NCBI RefSeq assembly: GCF_000170895.1
Contig: NZ_ABCS01000076.1
Coordinates: 1 to 49,026, forward strand
Length of the DNA: 49,026 nt
DNA from: Plesiocystis pacifica SIR-1
Lineage (GTDB): Bacteria > Myxococcota_A > Polyangia > Nannocystales > Nannocystaceae
Direction of reading: 5' to 3'
Shown one piece after another: positions 27,164-37,170 of the stretch. Made by a program: the position numbers and the translations under genes. Numbering within the stretch: the first letter of the stretch is position 1; each line of letters begins with the position of its first letter. The notes beneath the pieces are model-generated. The model was given only the letters and a program-made list of their open reading frames with translations, was not told where the DNA came from and searched no databases.

Positions 27164-28639
27164 ATGATGCACCGCGACCGCAGCACTTCACCCCGCGCAC
27201 GGCTCGGGGCCCTCGCCCTCCTTGGCGTCCTCGCCCTCGGCTTCGCCGGTGCGCCCCGGGCAGCTGTCCCCGAGGGCTCGATCGACGCCTTCATCGAGGG
27301 CGCGCTGCCAGCCTCCAGAGCCCCCGGCGTGGCCCATGCGGTGGTCGTCGATGGCGAGCTCGTGGCCGCTGGCGGCCACGGCGTGACGCTGCTCGGCGGG
27401 GGCGAGGCGGTCACCGCCCAGACCCCCTTCGTGACCGGCTCGATCTCCAAGAGCTTCACCGCCCTCGCGATCATGCAGCTCGCCGAGGCCGGCGCCCTCG
27501 ACCTCGACGACGCGGTCGCCGAGCACCTCGACGCCTTCGCCGACCGGCCCGCTGGCGACGCGACCATCCGCCAGCTGCTCAGCCACACCAGCGGCTACTC
27601 GACCCTGCAGGGCAACTCGGCCACGGGCGACGCCGAGGGTCGGCTCGCGGTCGAGGTCGAGGCCCTCGCCGCGCTGACGCCCGCCAACGCCCCGGGCACG
27701 ACCTGGGCCTACTCGAACGCGAACTACCAGATCCTCGGCCGCGTGATCGAGGAGCGCAGCGGGCAACCCTACGCCGACTACGTCGCGTCCAAGATCCTCG
27801 AGCCCGTCGGCATGGCGCACAGCTTCGCCGCTGACGGCACCGCCCACCCGGAGGTCGCCCGCGGCCACCTGCCCTGGTTCGGGACCAAGCGCCCGCGACC
27901 TCCCTACGCCTTCCCCACGGGCTCCGCGCCCCAAGGTGGCATCGTCGCCAGCGCCGAAGACCTCGCCCGCTACGCCCAGGTCATGGTCAACGGCCAGGAC
28001 GACATCCTCAGCGCCGAGGGCAAGGCCGCCATGCTCCAACCCGCCAGCGAGGCCTCGCCCCACTACGGCTTTGGCTGGTTCCTGGACCCCCAAAACGGGA
28101 GCGCGTGGCACTCCGGAGCCAGCCCCGGCACCGAGACCCTCATCACCCTCGTCCCCGACACGCGCTCCGCCGCGGTCGTGCTCGTCAACGCCGGCAGCGG
28201 CGTCGGCTTTGGCGAGACCGCCCCGCTGTCTCTGGGCATCACCGCCCGCGCCCTCGAGCTCGACGACGACGGCGAGGGCGGCCGCTGGGGCGCCAAGCTG
28301 ACCTTCCTCCTGCTCGCCCTCTCCCCCCTGGCCTTCCTCGCCTGCGCCGCGTGGGCCTGGCTCGGCCGCGACGCCCTCCGAGCCAAGACCAGCAGCGCCT
28401 TTGGCCTGTTCAGCCTGTGGTTCCCCCTGCTCAGCACCGCCATCGTCGCCGCCCTGCTCACCGGCCTCGTCCCCCGAATGATCGGCGCCCCGATGGCGAC
28501 CATCCGCCGCTTCTCCCCCGACCTCGCCCTGAGCCTGGTCGCAACCGCGATCACCGGCGTCGCCTGGGCCCTGCTCCGCCTCGGCCTCGCCTACACCGGC
28601 CAGACCCCCGAGGCCGCCCACCCAACCGCCGACCAGTGA
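27164..28639 (+). CDS. Membrane serine hydrolase of the beta-lactamase (class C/PBP) fold
   Basis: A 491-residue protein: signal peptide (about 1-34), then a class C beta-lactamase-type domain with SISK (nucleophile Ser93, Lys96), YSN (183-185) and HSG in place of the KTG triad. The C-terminal 120 residues carry about three transmembrane helices (LTFLLLALSPLAFLACAAWA, FGLFSLWFPLLSTAIVAALL and a last one), so the catalytic domain is tethered outside the cytoplasmic membrane. Family members include esterases, D-aminopeptidases and penicillin-binding proteins; true beta-lactamase activity cannot be assumed. ATG 27164 and 27167 are adjacent alternatives. Confidence 0.9.
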   Translation: MMHRDRSTSPRARLGALALLGVLALGFAGAPRAAVPEGSIDAFIEGALPASRAPGVAHAVVVDGELVAAGGHGVTLLGGGEAVTAQTPFVTGSISKSFTALAIMQLAEAGALDLDDAVAEHLDAFADRPAGDATIRQLLSHTSGYSTLQGNSATGDAEGRLAVEVEALAALTPANAPGTTWAYSNANYQILGRVIEERSGQPYADYVASKILEPVGMAHSFAADGTAHPEVARGHLPWFGTKRPRPPYAFPTGSAPQGGIVASAEDLARYAQVMVNGQDDILSAEGKAAMLQPASEASPHYGFGWFLDPQNGSAWHSGASPGTETLITLVPDTRSAAVVLVNAGSGVGFGETAPLSLGITARALELDDDGEGGRWGAKLTFLLLALSPLAFLACAAWAWLGRDALRAKTSSAFGLFSLWFPLLSTAIVAALLTGLVPRMIGAPMATIRRFSPDLALSLVATAITGVAWALLRLGLAYTGQTPEAAHPTADQ

Positions 28640-28691
28640 GGCCGCGCCAGCCGAGCAACCAGCGCAATGAGGCCGCGCCAGCCGAACGACC
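28637..28691. repeat. Short tandem duplication
   Basis: Two adjacent copies of about 30 bases (core TGAGGCCGCGCCAGCCGA, then CRACCAGC) span the stop codon of the beta-lactamase-fold gene and the bases after it. The first TGA is the stop codon itself, so the duplication arose at the gene end. Confidence 0.6.
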
Positions 28692-28735
28692 AGCTCGAGG
28701 CCCCCAGCCCCCTTCGACGCCCACACCCCCACAAA

Positions 28736-28953
28736 GACAAACGCCCCTGCCGAGAAAGGCAGCCGCCCACGGGTTCAGCGCCAGCTGAGTCCGTGGACGA
28801 TGCTTTCGTGGATCATGGGTCCCGGCGCGGCCGGGGTGGGCGACTCCTAGGGGCGACCACACGCCCCCTAGAGGGCACGAACATCATTGAGGACAAGCCC
28901 AAGCGGAGGAGCGGAGCGACGAAGCGACCCCAGCCCCAACCGCCTGCGGGGTC
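28736..28953 (-). repeat. Composite repeat: family 3 copy C with a family 2 element inserted
   Basis: The family 3 blocks occur in the same order as copies A and B (AAACGCCCCT, GGGGCGACCAC, GGCACGAAC, the AAGCGGAGGAGCGG block at about 28900-28926, and a GCGGGG end) and stop at the stop codon of the gene at 28954. Between the two arms of the first hairpin (after CGCCCCT and before AGGGGCGACC) lies a complete family 2 element of about 98 bases (28749-28847), closely matching the solo copy at 13949-14047 in reverse orientation. A second small hairpin (CTAGGGGCG/CGCCCCCTAG) closes behind it. Confidence 0.85.
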
Positions 28954-29904
<951 letters not shown>

Positions 29905-30025
29905 GTTGGCGCCAGCCTATCACGGGTCCGGACGGCGTTTGCAGCCCCATGAGGGTCGACCTTGGTGAAGTCAAAGCTTCAAAACCCCCCAAAGCCACAC
30001 GCGCATTGGTCGCAGCGGGCGGCGT

Positions 30026-31570
30026 TCACTCCCCGGTGAGGAGCGTGTCGACGTCGTCGAGCAGGTCGGGCTGCGCGGCGAGCATGGCGTCGAAGAGCTC
30101 GGGCTCGGCGAAGGTGAACACCGGATGCGGGGAGGTGTCGCCGAGGATGCGCTGGACGACCAGGCCCTCGACGGGGGCGAGGATGCTGTTGTGGTCGCCG
30201 AGGGGGACCAAATACGTCCACATCGGCCTGTTCGCGGCCTGGGCCTGCTCGGCCATGTCGAGGAGATCGGCGACGTACTCGCGGTCGCCCTCGAAGGCGA
30301 ACACCGGGCGCTCGAGGAAGCGGACCCAGTGGATCGGCGAGCGGAAGTAGGCCTCGCGCGGGTCCTGGATGTCGAACACCTCGAAGCCGTAGCCCCCCTC
30401 CCGGACGACGGGCTCGAGATCGGCCCGGGCGCCAAATACGAACGCGGCCCGAAACTCTGCGCCGGCCACGGCGGCGAGCAGCACCTGGGTCCCGCCGGTG
30501 CTGTGGCCGGCGAGGTAGACGCGCTCGGGGTCGACCCAGGGCACGGCGCGCAGGTGCTCGAGGGCGGCGAGCACGTCCTCGGTCTCGCCGTACCACTGCT
30601 CGACCTGGCCGGGGTTGCCCAGCTCGCCGCGGAAGGCCGGGGACATCACGACGATCCCCGCCTTGGAGAAGGCCAGCGCGCTCGGGTCGTTGTCGGCGGG
30701 GGCCTCGGTCCACAGCGCCTCCGAGGGGCCGCCGAAGCCCCCCTCGACCCACAGCACCGCCGGGTGTTTTTTGCCGTCCCCGGGGTCCTGGGTCAGGTAG
30801 GCGCGCATCGGCCCGGGCGCGGCGGCGTAGCGGATCAGCTCGTAGCCCGAGCCCTCGGGGGGCTGGAGCTGCTCGTCGAGGGCCGCGCTGACGGCCGCCT
30901 GCTCCTCCGGGGAGAGCTCCGGATCGGCCTCCTCGGTCACGGCGATCTTGGTCGAGAAGGCCTCGCGCGCCTCGAACAAGGGCGCCGAGTCGAGGGCCGC
31001 CGGCTTGCCGAAGGTGCTGCGCTCGACGTCGTCGAGGCGAAGCGATCGGGTCATCGTCTCGATCGCGTCGGCGTGTCGTTCCCAGCGATTGGCCAGGGTC
31101 CACAGCTGCAACAGCAACAGGTCGCGGCCCGTGTCGACCATCACCCGGCGCATGCGGACCTGGACCCCGTTGACGTGGAAGGTCGTCTCGAGCATCGCCG
31201 CGGGTCGCTTGCCGCCCTCCCCCGGCACCTCGAAGTAGCGCGGCTTGGGCGAGACGATGGTCTCGGGGCTCTCGGAGATCTCGGCGACGGTCTGGAGGTA
31301 GAGCCACGAGGCCAGGGACAGCGCCTCGCCCTCTCTGCGGGGCACGATGTCCATGCGCGCGTAGAGCTCGGCGAAGCCGTTGCCGTAGCCGAGCAGCCCG
31401 TCTTCGCGCACCTCGGGGTCGGCCCGCATCATCGGCGCGGGGGTGAAGGTGCAGCCGCAGCGATCGTCGTGGACGGGCTTCGACTCGGACTTGCAGCCTG
31501 CGAAGCTGATCGTGAGCGCGAAGGTGAGCCCCAGGGTGGTCAACGGTGCAGTGAAGCGCGAGCGTCTCAT
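30026..31570 (-). CDS. Alpha/beta hydrolase lipoprotein (prolyl oligopeptidase-like)
   Basis: I favour ATG 31570 because GAGGA lies just upstream and it gives a compact lipoprotein signal (MRRSRFTAPLTTLGLTFALT, lipobox FAGC); ATGs at 31579, 31582 and 31606 are alternatives. The 514-residue protein has an N-terminal domain with DRCGCTF, then from about 250 an alpha/beta hydrolase domain: GGFGG for the oxyanion region, GHSTGG (nucleophile Ser), an acid residue in the FEGDREYV segment, and catalytic His in GDHNS. This resembles secreted dipeptidyl-peptidase/acyl-aminoacyl-peptidase enzymes. The substrate is unknown. It is divergent from the second kinase-TPR gene with about 157 bases between. 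Confidence 0.85.
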   Translation of the reverse strand: MRRSRFTAPLTTLGLTFALTISFAGCKSESKPVHDDRCGCTFTPAPMMRADPEVREDGLLGYGNGFAELYARMDIVPRREGEALSLASWLYLQTVAEISESPETIVSPKPRYFEVPGEGGKRPAAMLETTFHVNGVQVRMRRVMVDTGRDLLLLQLWTLANRWERHADAIETMTRSLRLDDVERSTFGKPAALDSAPLFEAREAFSTKIAVTEEADPELSPEEQAAVSAALDEQLQPPEGSGYELIRYAAAPGPMRAYLTQDPGDGKKHPAVLWVEGGFGGPSEALWTEAPADNDPSALAFSKAGIVVMSPAFRGELGNPGQVEQWYGETEDVLAALEHLRAVPWVDPERVYLAGHSTGGTQVLLAAVAGAEFRAAFVFGARADLEPVVREGGYGFEVFDIQDPREAYFRSPIHWVRFLERPVFAFEGDREYVADLLDMAEQAQAANRPMWTYLVPLGDHNSILAPVEGLVVQRILGDTSPHPVFTFAEPELFDAMLAAQPDLLDDVDTLLTGE

Positions 31571-31727
31571 CGTCCTCATCATGCCCGAGCCGAGCCATCC
31601 GTTCACGACGCCCGATCATGGGCCCGTCGACCGCTGCGGCAGCCTGCCCGGGCAGGACTGAAGGTCTCCCCAGCTTGCCACCTGCGGCGGTACCGCACTA
31701 GGGTCGTCGCGTCCCTCGGACGCTGCG

Positions 31728-34700
31728 ATGGAGTCCTCGCAAGACACCCTGCCCGCCACCGGAGAGCTGGCCGCGGCCAGCACCGTGGTGCGTCTGTCGG
31801 GGTCGGGCGAGCGAAACCACCAGGGCGAGCGCGCGGCCGCGTCGGGCCTGCGCCGGCGCCTCGACAAGGGCGACGCCCTCGGCCGCTACGTCGTCCTGCG
31901 CAAGCTCGGCGCGGGGGGCATGGGCACGGTCTACCTCGGCTACGACCCCGAGCTCGACCGCAGGGTCGCCCTCAAGATCCTCCGCGGCGGGACCGACGAG
32001 GCCAACCGCCGCGCCCTGCTGCGCGAGGCCCAGGCCATGGCCAAGCTGACCCACCCCAACGTCGTCGCGGTCCACGACGTCGGCGAGCACAACGGCCGGG
32101 TCTACGTCGCCATGGCCTTCGTCGAGGGCCGGACCCTGCGCGCGTGGCTCGAGCATCGGGAGCGACGCTGGCGTGACATCCTGGCCCTGTTCCTGCTCGC
32201 CGGCGAGGGGCTCCGGGCGGCCCACGCCAGCGAGCTGATCCACCGCGACTTCAAGCCCGACAACGTGATGGTCTCGCGCAGGCGGGAGGTCCTGGTCATG
32301 GACTTCGGCCTCGCCCGCCCGAGCGCCAACACCGAGCCCACCAACGACGCCGACGTCGACTCCATCTCGGGCTCCAGCTCCGTGCTGACCGAGGCGACCG
32401 TCGGGCACATCGCCGGGACGCCGGCCTACATGGCCCCCGAGCAGCTGCGCGCCGACGCGCTGACCCCCGCCGCCGACCAGTTCGCGTTCTGCGTGAGCCT
32501 GTGGGAGGCCCTCTACGGCGAGCGCCCCTTCGACGGTCAAAACCTCGGCGAGCGCTACACCAACATCACCGAGCAGCGCGTCCGGCCCCTGCCCAAGGAC
32601 GCCCGGTCCCGAGCGCCGCGCTGGCTCGAGCAGGTCCTGCGCCGCGGCCTCGCCCCCGAGCCCGAGCAGCGCTGGCCGAGCCTCGGCGCCCTCCTCGACG
32701 CCCTCGACCGCGGCCGCCGGCGGTGGCGCTGGCAGGGCGCCCTGGCCGGCGTCGGCGTCCTGGCCGTGGGCGCGAGCTTGGCCCTGGGCTGGCGGCAGCA
32801 CGAGCGCGAGCAGGCCCGAGCGCGCGTCGCCGCGTGCGAGGCCGAGGGCGCGGTGATCGACGCGATCTGGAACCCCGCCGCGCGCGAGCGCATCGAGACC
32901 AACCTCCTGGCCACGGAGCTGGACTTCACCCGCGACGACCTCGAGACCTTGCTGCCCTGGCTCGACGACTACGCCGGCGCGTGGCGGAGCGGGCGGGCCG
33001 AGGTCTGCGCCCACGGGAGCATCGCCGGGGACTGGGACGCCGAGCGCCTCGATCGCGCCGCGTGGTGCTTCGAGGACCGCCGCTTTCAGCTCGAGGCCAC
33101 CGTCGACCAGCTCGCGACCCTCGACCGCAAGACCGCGCGCCGGGCCGTCCGCATCGCGTCTTACCTCGACCCCATCGACTCTTGCCTCGACCCCACCGCC
33201 CTGCGCCGGCTGCCGCTCCCGCCCCCGGACATTCGCCCGCAGCTCCAGCGCGTGCGCGCCCAGGTGGTCGCCGCCGATCGGCTGCGCAACCGGGGCGAAT
33301 TCGAGGAGGCCCTCGAGCTCGCCCGGCAGGCCCGGATCGAGGCCGAGGCCCTCGACTGGCCGCCGCTGCTGGCCACCGCGCGCTTCGCCGAAGGCCGCGC
33401 CGAGCTCATCAACGGCCTGCCCACCGCGCGGGCCAGCCTCGAGCGCGCCTACTTCGGGGCCATGGACGCCGGCGCCGTCGAGGTCGCGTTCCGGAGCGCG
33501 CGCTCCCTCGCCACGACCCTCGCCAACCAGGGCTCCCCGCGCGAGGCCCAGAGCTGGATGCGCCACGCCGAGGTGCTCGCCGCCGAGCTCCCCGACCCCA
33601 CGGGCCTCGACGCGGCCGAGGGCCACTACCTGATGCTCAAGATCCACCTGGGCCTCGGCGACTACGCGGCGGCCATCGACTCGAGCCGCGCGGCCGTCGA
33701 GCTGCGCACCCAGGCCATCGGCGCCCGCCACCCCATCACCGCCTCGGCCATCCGCAACCTGGGCATGGCCAAGCTCGCCGACGGGCAGGCCCGCGCCGCC
33801 TTGCAGAGCTTCGACGAGTCCCTCGCGCTGTGGCGCCCGATCGTCGGTGAGCGCCACCCCTACGTCGCCCAGCTGCTCACCCTGCGCGGCGAGGCCACCC
33901 TCGCCATGGGCGAGGTCGACCGCGCCCGCGAGCTGCTCGAGCGAGCCCTCGAGCTGCACGCCCAGATTCCCAGCCCCGAGCAGCCCTATCAGGCCGACAC
34001 GCTCACGGCCCTCGCCCGCGCCCAGCTCGCGAGCGGACGCCTGGAGGACGCCGCGCGCAGCCTGACCCGGGCCATGGCGATCCGTCGCAAGGCCTTCGGG
34101 CCGCGCCACCCCACGACCGCCGCCCTGCTCGTCGACCAGGCCGCCCTCGCCCTGGCCCGCGGCGACCTCGACCAAGCCCAGGCCCACTGCGCCCGCGGAC
34201 TCGCCATCGCCGAGCTGGTCCTCGAGCCTGGGCACCCCGAGTTCGCCCGCGTCCAAGAGCGCTGCGTGCAGGTCGACCTCGCCCGAGGTGAGCCCGAGCA
34301 GGCCGAGCGGCGCCGGCAAGACGCCCTGTCCCGCCTCGAGGTCGCCCACGGGACGCGAGACCCTCGGCTGATCACGCCGCTGGTCCAGCTCGCCGACAGC
34401 CAGCGCGCCCGCGCCGACTTCGAGGCCGCGCGGGCCAGCTATGCCCGCGCCCTCGACCTCGCCGCGCAGCTCGCCCCCCACAACGGGTCTTCCCCTCGCG
34501 GGGACCAGGACCGGGACCTCGAGCTCGGACCCCCTGCCCTGCCCTGCCTCGTCGGCCTGGCCGAGCTCGCGCTCCTCGAGGGCGACGGCGCCGAGGCCCT
34601 GCGCCGCGCCGAAACGGCCGAGGCCATCCTCGACCGCGCCCGCCCCGGGCCCCGACCGTCCGCCGAGGTCCGCTTCGTCCACGCCAAGGCCCTCGTCCGC

Positions 34701-34820
34701 AGCGGCGGCGATCTGGACCGGGCCCGACGCCTCGCCGAGCGAGCTCGAGACGCCCACGCGGCCGCCCACGACGACGCAGCCGTCGCCGAGGTCGAGCGCT
34801 GGCTGAGCCTGATGCCCTGA
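31728..34820 (+). CDS. Ser/Thr protein kinase with C-terminal TPR array
   Basis: A 1030-residue Hanks-type kinase similar in plan to the one at 15240. Kinase domain: GAGGMG (61-66), Lys83, HRDFKPDN (172-179), DFG (192-194), GTPAYMAPEQL. The activation loop has a 30-residue insert rich in Asp/Ser/Thr (NTEPTNDADVDSISG), a likely autophosphorylation region. A transmembrane helix (about 343-361) is followed by a 670-residue helical repeat region; from about 640 on the repeats resemble kinesin-light-chain TPRs. Stop at 34818-34820. Partners are unknown; the upstream hydrolase is divergent. Confidence 0.95.
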   Translation: MESSQDTLPATGELAAASTVVRLSGSGERNHQGERAAASGLRRRLDKGDALGRYVVLRKLGAGGMGTVYLGYDPELDRRVALKILRGGTDEANRRALLREAQAMAKLTHPNVVAVHDVGEHNGRVYVAMAFVEGRTLRAWLEHRERRWRDILALFLLAGEGLRAAHASELIHRDFKPDNVMVSRRREVLVMDFGLARPSANTEPTNDADVDSISGSSSVLTEATVGHIAGTPAYMAPEQLRADALTPAADQFAFCVSLWEALYGERPFDGQNLGERYTNITEQRVRPLPKDARSRAPRWLEQVLRRGLAPEPEQRWPSLGALLDALDRGRRRWRWQGALAGVGVLAVGASLALGWRQHEREQARARVAACEAEGAVIDAIWNPAARERIETNLLATELDFTRDDLETLLPWLDDYAGAWRSGRAEVCAHGSIAGDWDAERLDRAAWCFEDRRFQLEATVDQLATLDRKTARRAVRIASYLDPIDSCLDPTALRRLPLPPPDIRPQLQRVRAQVVAADRLRNRGEFEEALELARQARIEAEALDWPPLLATARFAEGRAELINGLPTARASLERAYFGAMDAGAVEVAFRSARSLATTLANQGSPREAQSWMRHAEVLAAELPDPTGLDAAEGHYLMLKIHLGLGDYAAAIDSSRAAVELRTQAIGARHPITASAIRNLGMAKLADGQARAALQSFDESLALWRPIVGERHPYVAQLLTLRGEATLAMGEVDRARELLERALELHAQIPSPEQPYQADTLTALARAQLASGRLEDAARSLTRAMAIRRKAFGPRHPTTAALLVDQAALALARGDLDQAQAHCARGLAIAELVLEPGHPEFARVQERCVQVDLARGEPEQAERRRQDALSRLEVAHGTRDPRLITPLVQLADSQRARADFEAARASYARALDLAAQLAPHNGSSPRGDQDRDLELGPPALPCLVGLAELALLEGDGAEALRRAETAEAILDRARPGPRPSAEVRFVHAKALVRSGGDLDRARRLAERARDAHAAAHDDAAVAEVERWLSLMP

Positions 34821-34926
34821 CGATCGAGACAACCAAGCCCACCCCGAGGTCAGCGTGAAAGCCGGCCGCTTCGCGTGGTCCATGACGGCGACGCGATTGG
34901 GCAGCGGCGTCCCCCGTGGACGCGCC

Positions 34927-34932
34927 TATACT
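34927..34932 (+). promoter_or_regulatory. Candidate -10 element
   Basis: TATACT lies 12 bases before the ATG at 34945, a rare AT-rich hexamer in this GC-rich window. No matching -35 is at the usual distance (TTGGGC ends 24 bases earlier), so if real it is an extended or activator-dependent promoter, and the transcript would have a very short leader or none. Confidence 0.35.
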
Positions 34933-34944
34933 GGCTTCGTAGCC

Positions 34945-35943
34945 ATGCCCAAGTATTTTCTCCCTCCGGTGTCTCCCCGAGCCGTCGTCGCCGCTGGAGC
35001 GCAGCCCTCGGGCGCGGGCTTGCCCTCCTTCCCCACGCCCTGTGCCCCGAGCGACCCGCAGATCCGCGCCGTCGGGGAGCAGGTCCTCGGCGATCTGCAA
35101 AGAAGCTTCCGGGCGCACGCGGCCGCCCCCGGTCGCGCCGCCAAGAACGACATCGATCGCGGGGTCCAGAACATCGTCGCCGCCCGAGCCAAGCGCGCCC
35201 CGGGCCGCGACCAGGCCCGCGCCCACGCCGAGCTCGACGGCGCCGCGCCGCCCTCCTCCGCCAGCTTCTCGGGCATCCAGATCATCGACCCCAACGCGCC
35301 CGAGCCAGAGCCAGAGGCCCCGGCCGTGCCCCGCGGCCCGAGGATCGCCCTGGTCGGCACGGAGGTCCGCTGCTGGGCCGAGACCAACGAGGCCGGCGCC
35401 GACGAGATCGTCCTCGGGGGCTTTTGCACGGACCCCTTCGGCAACGTCACCCCCCTCGACCCCCGGATGATCGACGACGACTTCGAGGTCGGCGAGCTCG
35501 TCGAGTACGAGGGCGGCCAGGTCCTCGCCGAGGTCCCCCTGCTCGCGACCGCGCCGAGCTGGCCCGCGACCTACTCGATCACCCTGACCCTGGTCGAGAA
35601 GGACGTCGAGGGCTTCGACCAAAACGTCGCCCAGCTGTGGTCCGGCCTCCAACCCCACGTCCGCGGCCGGCTCGGGGCCGTCGCCGGGGTCGCCGGCCTG
35701 GCGTCCCGAGCCGTCCCCGTCGTCGCCGTGACCTCCTGGGTCGTCAGCTCCTTCGTCAGCTGGATGCGCGAGTGGTCCCAGGACGACCTGATCGGCACGC
35801 GCATCATCAGCGTGGCGCTCGAGGGCCTCGACGACGGCGCCTTCGCCCGCGCCGGCCTGCTCAACCCGCAGATGTTCCGCCTCGACTTCAAGGGCTCGGG
35901 CGGGCACTACAGCATCGACGGCTATCTGACCTTGCTGCGCTGA
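34945..35943 (+). CDS. Soluble protein of unknown function
   Basis: A 332-residue protein from ATG 34945 (MPKYFLPPVSPRAVVAAG); a start at 34855 would add 30 residues that overlap the likely promoter. It has no signal peptide. Residues 40-110 are Ala/Arg/Asp-rich and helical. After a PEPEPEAP linker a beta-rich domain (about 128-245; IALVGTEVRCWAETNEAGAD, GGFCTDPFGNVTPLDP, YSITLTLVEKDVEGF) contains two cysteines. A hydrophobic Val-rich segment (RAVPVVAVTSWVVSSFVSWM) precedes a final strand-rich part ending GGHYSIDGYLTLLR. It may be a secreted effector or toxin-like protein lacking a classical signal; no family is recognised. Confidence 0.7.
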   Translation: MPKYFLPPVSPRAVVAAGAQPSGAGLPSFPTPCAPSDPQIRAVGEQVLGDLQRSFRAHAAAPGRAAKNDIDRGVQNIVAARAKRAPGRDQARAHAELDGAAPPSSASFSGIQIIDPNAPEPEPEAPAVPRGPRIALVGTEVRCWAETNEAGADEIVLGGFCTDPFGNVTPLDPRMIDDDFEVGELVEYEGGQVLAEVPLLATAPSWPATYSITLTLVEKDVEGFDQNVAQLWSGLQPHVRGRLGAVAGVAGLASRAVPVVAVTSWVVSSFVSWMREWSQDDLIGTRIISVALEGLDDGAFARAGLLNPQMFRLDFKGSGGHYSIDGYLTLLR

Positions 35944-36048
35944 GCCGAGCCCCCAAGGGCCCCCCGCGCTCGCGGCCGCTCCCTCGCCGCCCAATCAGCG
36001 CCCGCGCTTTTCGCCGCTGGCGAATCGTGGTTTGGTGGTTGCGCCTCC

Positions 36049-37170
36049 ATGACCTCCCTGACCGAACTCTCGAGCGAGACCAATTTCGTCGCCCGGTTGA
36101 TGCGCTCAACCAACGCGATCGTGCTGTTCATGGATCCCCAGGGGCGCGTCGTGCTGTTCAACGACTACATGCGCGACCTGAGCGGCTACGCCCTCGAAGA
36201 GGTCGAGGGCAAGGACTGGTTCGACCGCTTCATCCCCGAGCACGAGCGCGAGCGGCTGCGCGAGCTCTACGCCCGGGGCATCGACGGTGTCGAGGTCGCG
36301 CGCAACGTCAACCCGATCCGGACCCGCTCGGGCGAGGAGCGGCTGATCGAGTGGTGGGGCAACGCGGTCTACGACGAGGCCGGCGAGGTCCTCGGCCTGG
36401 TCAGCGTCGGCCAGGACATCACCGAGCGCGAGCAGCTGCGGACCAAGCTCGCCCAGTCCGAGCGCCTCGCTAGCATCGGCATGATGGCCTCGGTGTTCGC
36501 CCACGAGGTCGGCAACCCGCTCAACGCCATGTTCCTCCAGGCCCAGCTCCTGCGCAGGCGCGTCGATCGCCCCGACCGCGGCGAGCTCGGGCCCAAGGTC
36601 GACGCCCTGCTCGGGGAGATCCAGCGCCTCAACACCCTGCTCGACGAGTTCCGCTCCTACCACCGGCCGACCAAGCTGCAGCTGTCGATGACCGACATCG
36701 CCGAGGTCCTCGCCAAGGTCGAGCACACCCTGACCCTCCAGGCCAAGGATCGAGGCCTGCTCATCGAGTCCGAGATCGAGGGCGAGCTCCCGCGCCTGTT
36801 CGCCAGCGCCAACAAGCTCGAGCAGGTGTTCCTCAACCTGTGCAAGAACGCCCTCGAGGCCATGCACGAGCGCGGCGAGGTCCTGCGCCTGCGCGCCCAG
36901 GCCACCGAAGAGGGGGGCGTCCGCGTCGACGTCATCGACGAGGGCGTCGGCGTGCCCGAGGACCTCCCGGACCTGTTCGCGCCCTTCGCCACGACCAAGT
37001 CCTCGGGCATGGGCCTCGGCCTGCCCCTGGTCCGAGACATCGTCCGGGCCCACGGCGGCGACATTGCCTACGCCGGCAACGACAGCGGCGGCACCACCTT
37101 CACGGTCACGCTCCCCCGCCGGCCGGATCCCGCGGCGTCTGAGCAGGCGTCGACCCCGGCCGTCGGGTGA
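36049..37170 (+). CDS. PAS-domain sensor histidine kinase
   Basis: A 373-residue soluble kinase. A PAS domain spans about 15-128 (TNAIVLFMDPQGRVVLFNDY, SGYALEEVEGKDWFDRFIPE, GLVSVGQDITERE at its end). The HisKA domain has VFAHEVGNPLNAM with phospho-acceptor His152. The HATPase_c domain follows, with NLCKNALEAM, DEGVGVPED, and GMGLGLPLVRDIVRAHGG. No transmembrane segment is seen, so it senses a cytoplasmic signal through the PAS pocket. It has no receiver domain and no neighbouring response regulator. Its last 65 bases overlap the convergent radical SAM gene. Confidence 0.95.
   Translation: MTSLTELSSETNFVARLMRSTNAIVLFMDPQGRVVLFNDYMRDLSGYALEEVEGKDWFDRFIPEHERERLRELYARGIDGVEVARNVNPIRTRSGEERLIEWWGNAVYDEAGEVLGLVSVGQDITEREQLRTKLAQSERLASIGMMASVFAHEVGNPLNAMFLQAQLLRRRVDRPDRGELGPKVDALLGEIQRLNTLLDEFRSYHRPTKLQLSMTDIAEVLAKVEHTLTLQAKDRGLLIESEIEGELPRLFASANKLEQVFLNLCKNALEAMHERGEVLRLRAQATEEGGVRVDVIDEGVGVPEDLPDLFAPFATTKSSGMGLGLPLVRDIVRAHGGDIAYAGNDSGGTTFTVTLPRRPDPAASEQASTPAVG

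Noticed and set aside
23871..27200. Minus-strand frame of 1109 codons
   Set aside because: Antisense shadow of the DUF2330 and short-chain dehydrogenase genes; Gly/Val/His-rich translation without motifs.
27164..28639. Antibiotic-resistance beta-lactamase
   Set aside because: The KTG triad is HSG and the protein has a multi-helix membrane tail, which fits the broad PBP-like esterase/peptidase group better than true class C beta-lactamases.
31698..34883. Minus-strand frame of 1061 codons
   Set aside because: Antisense shadow of the second kinase-TPR gene.
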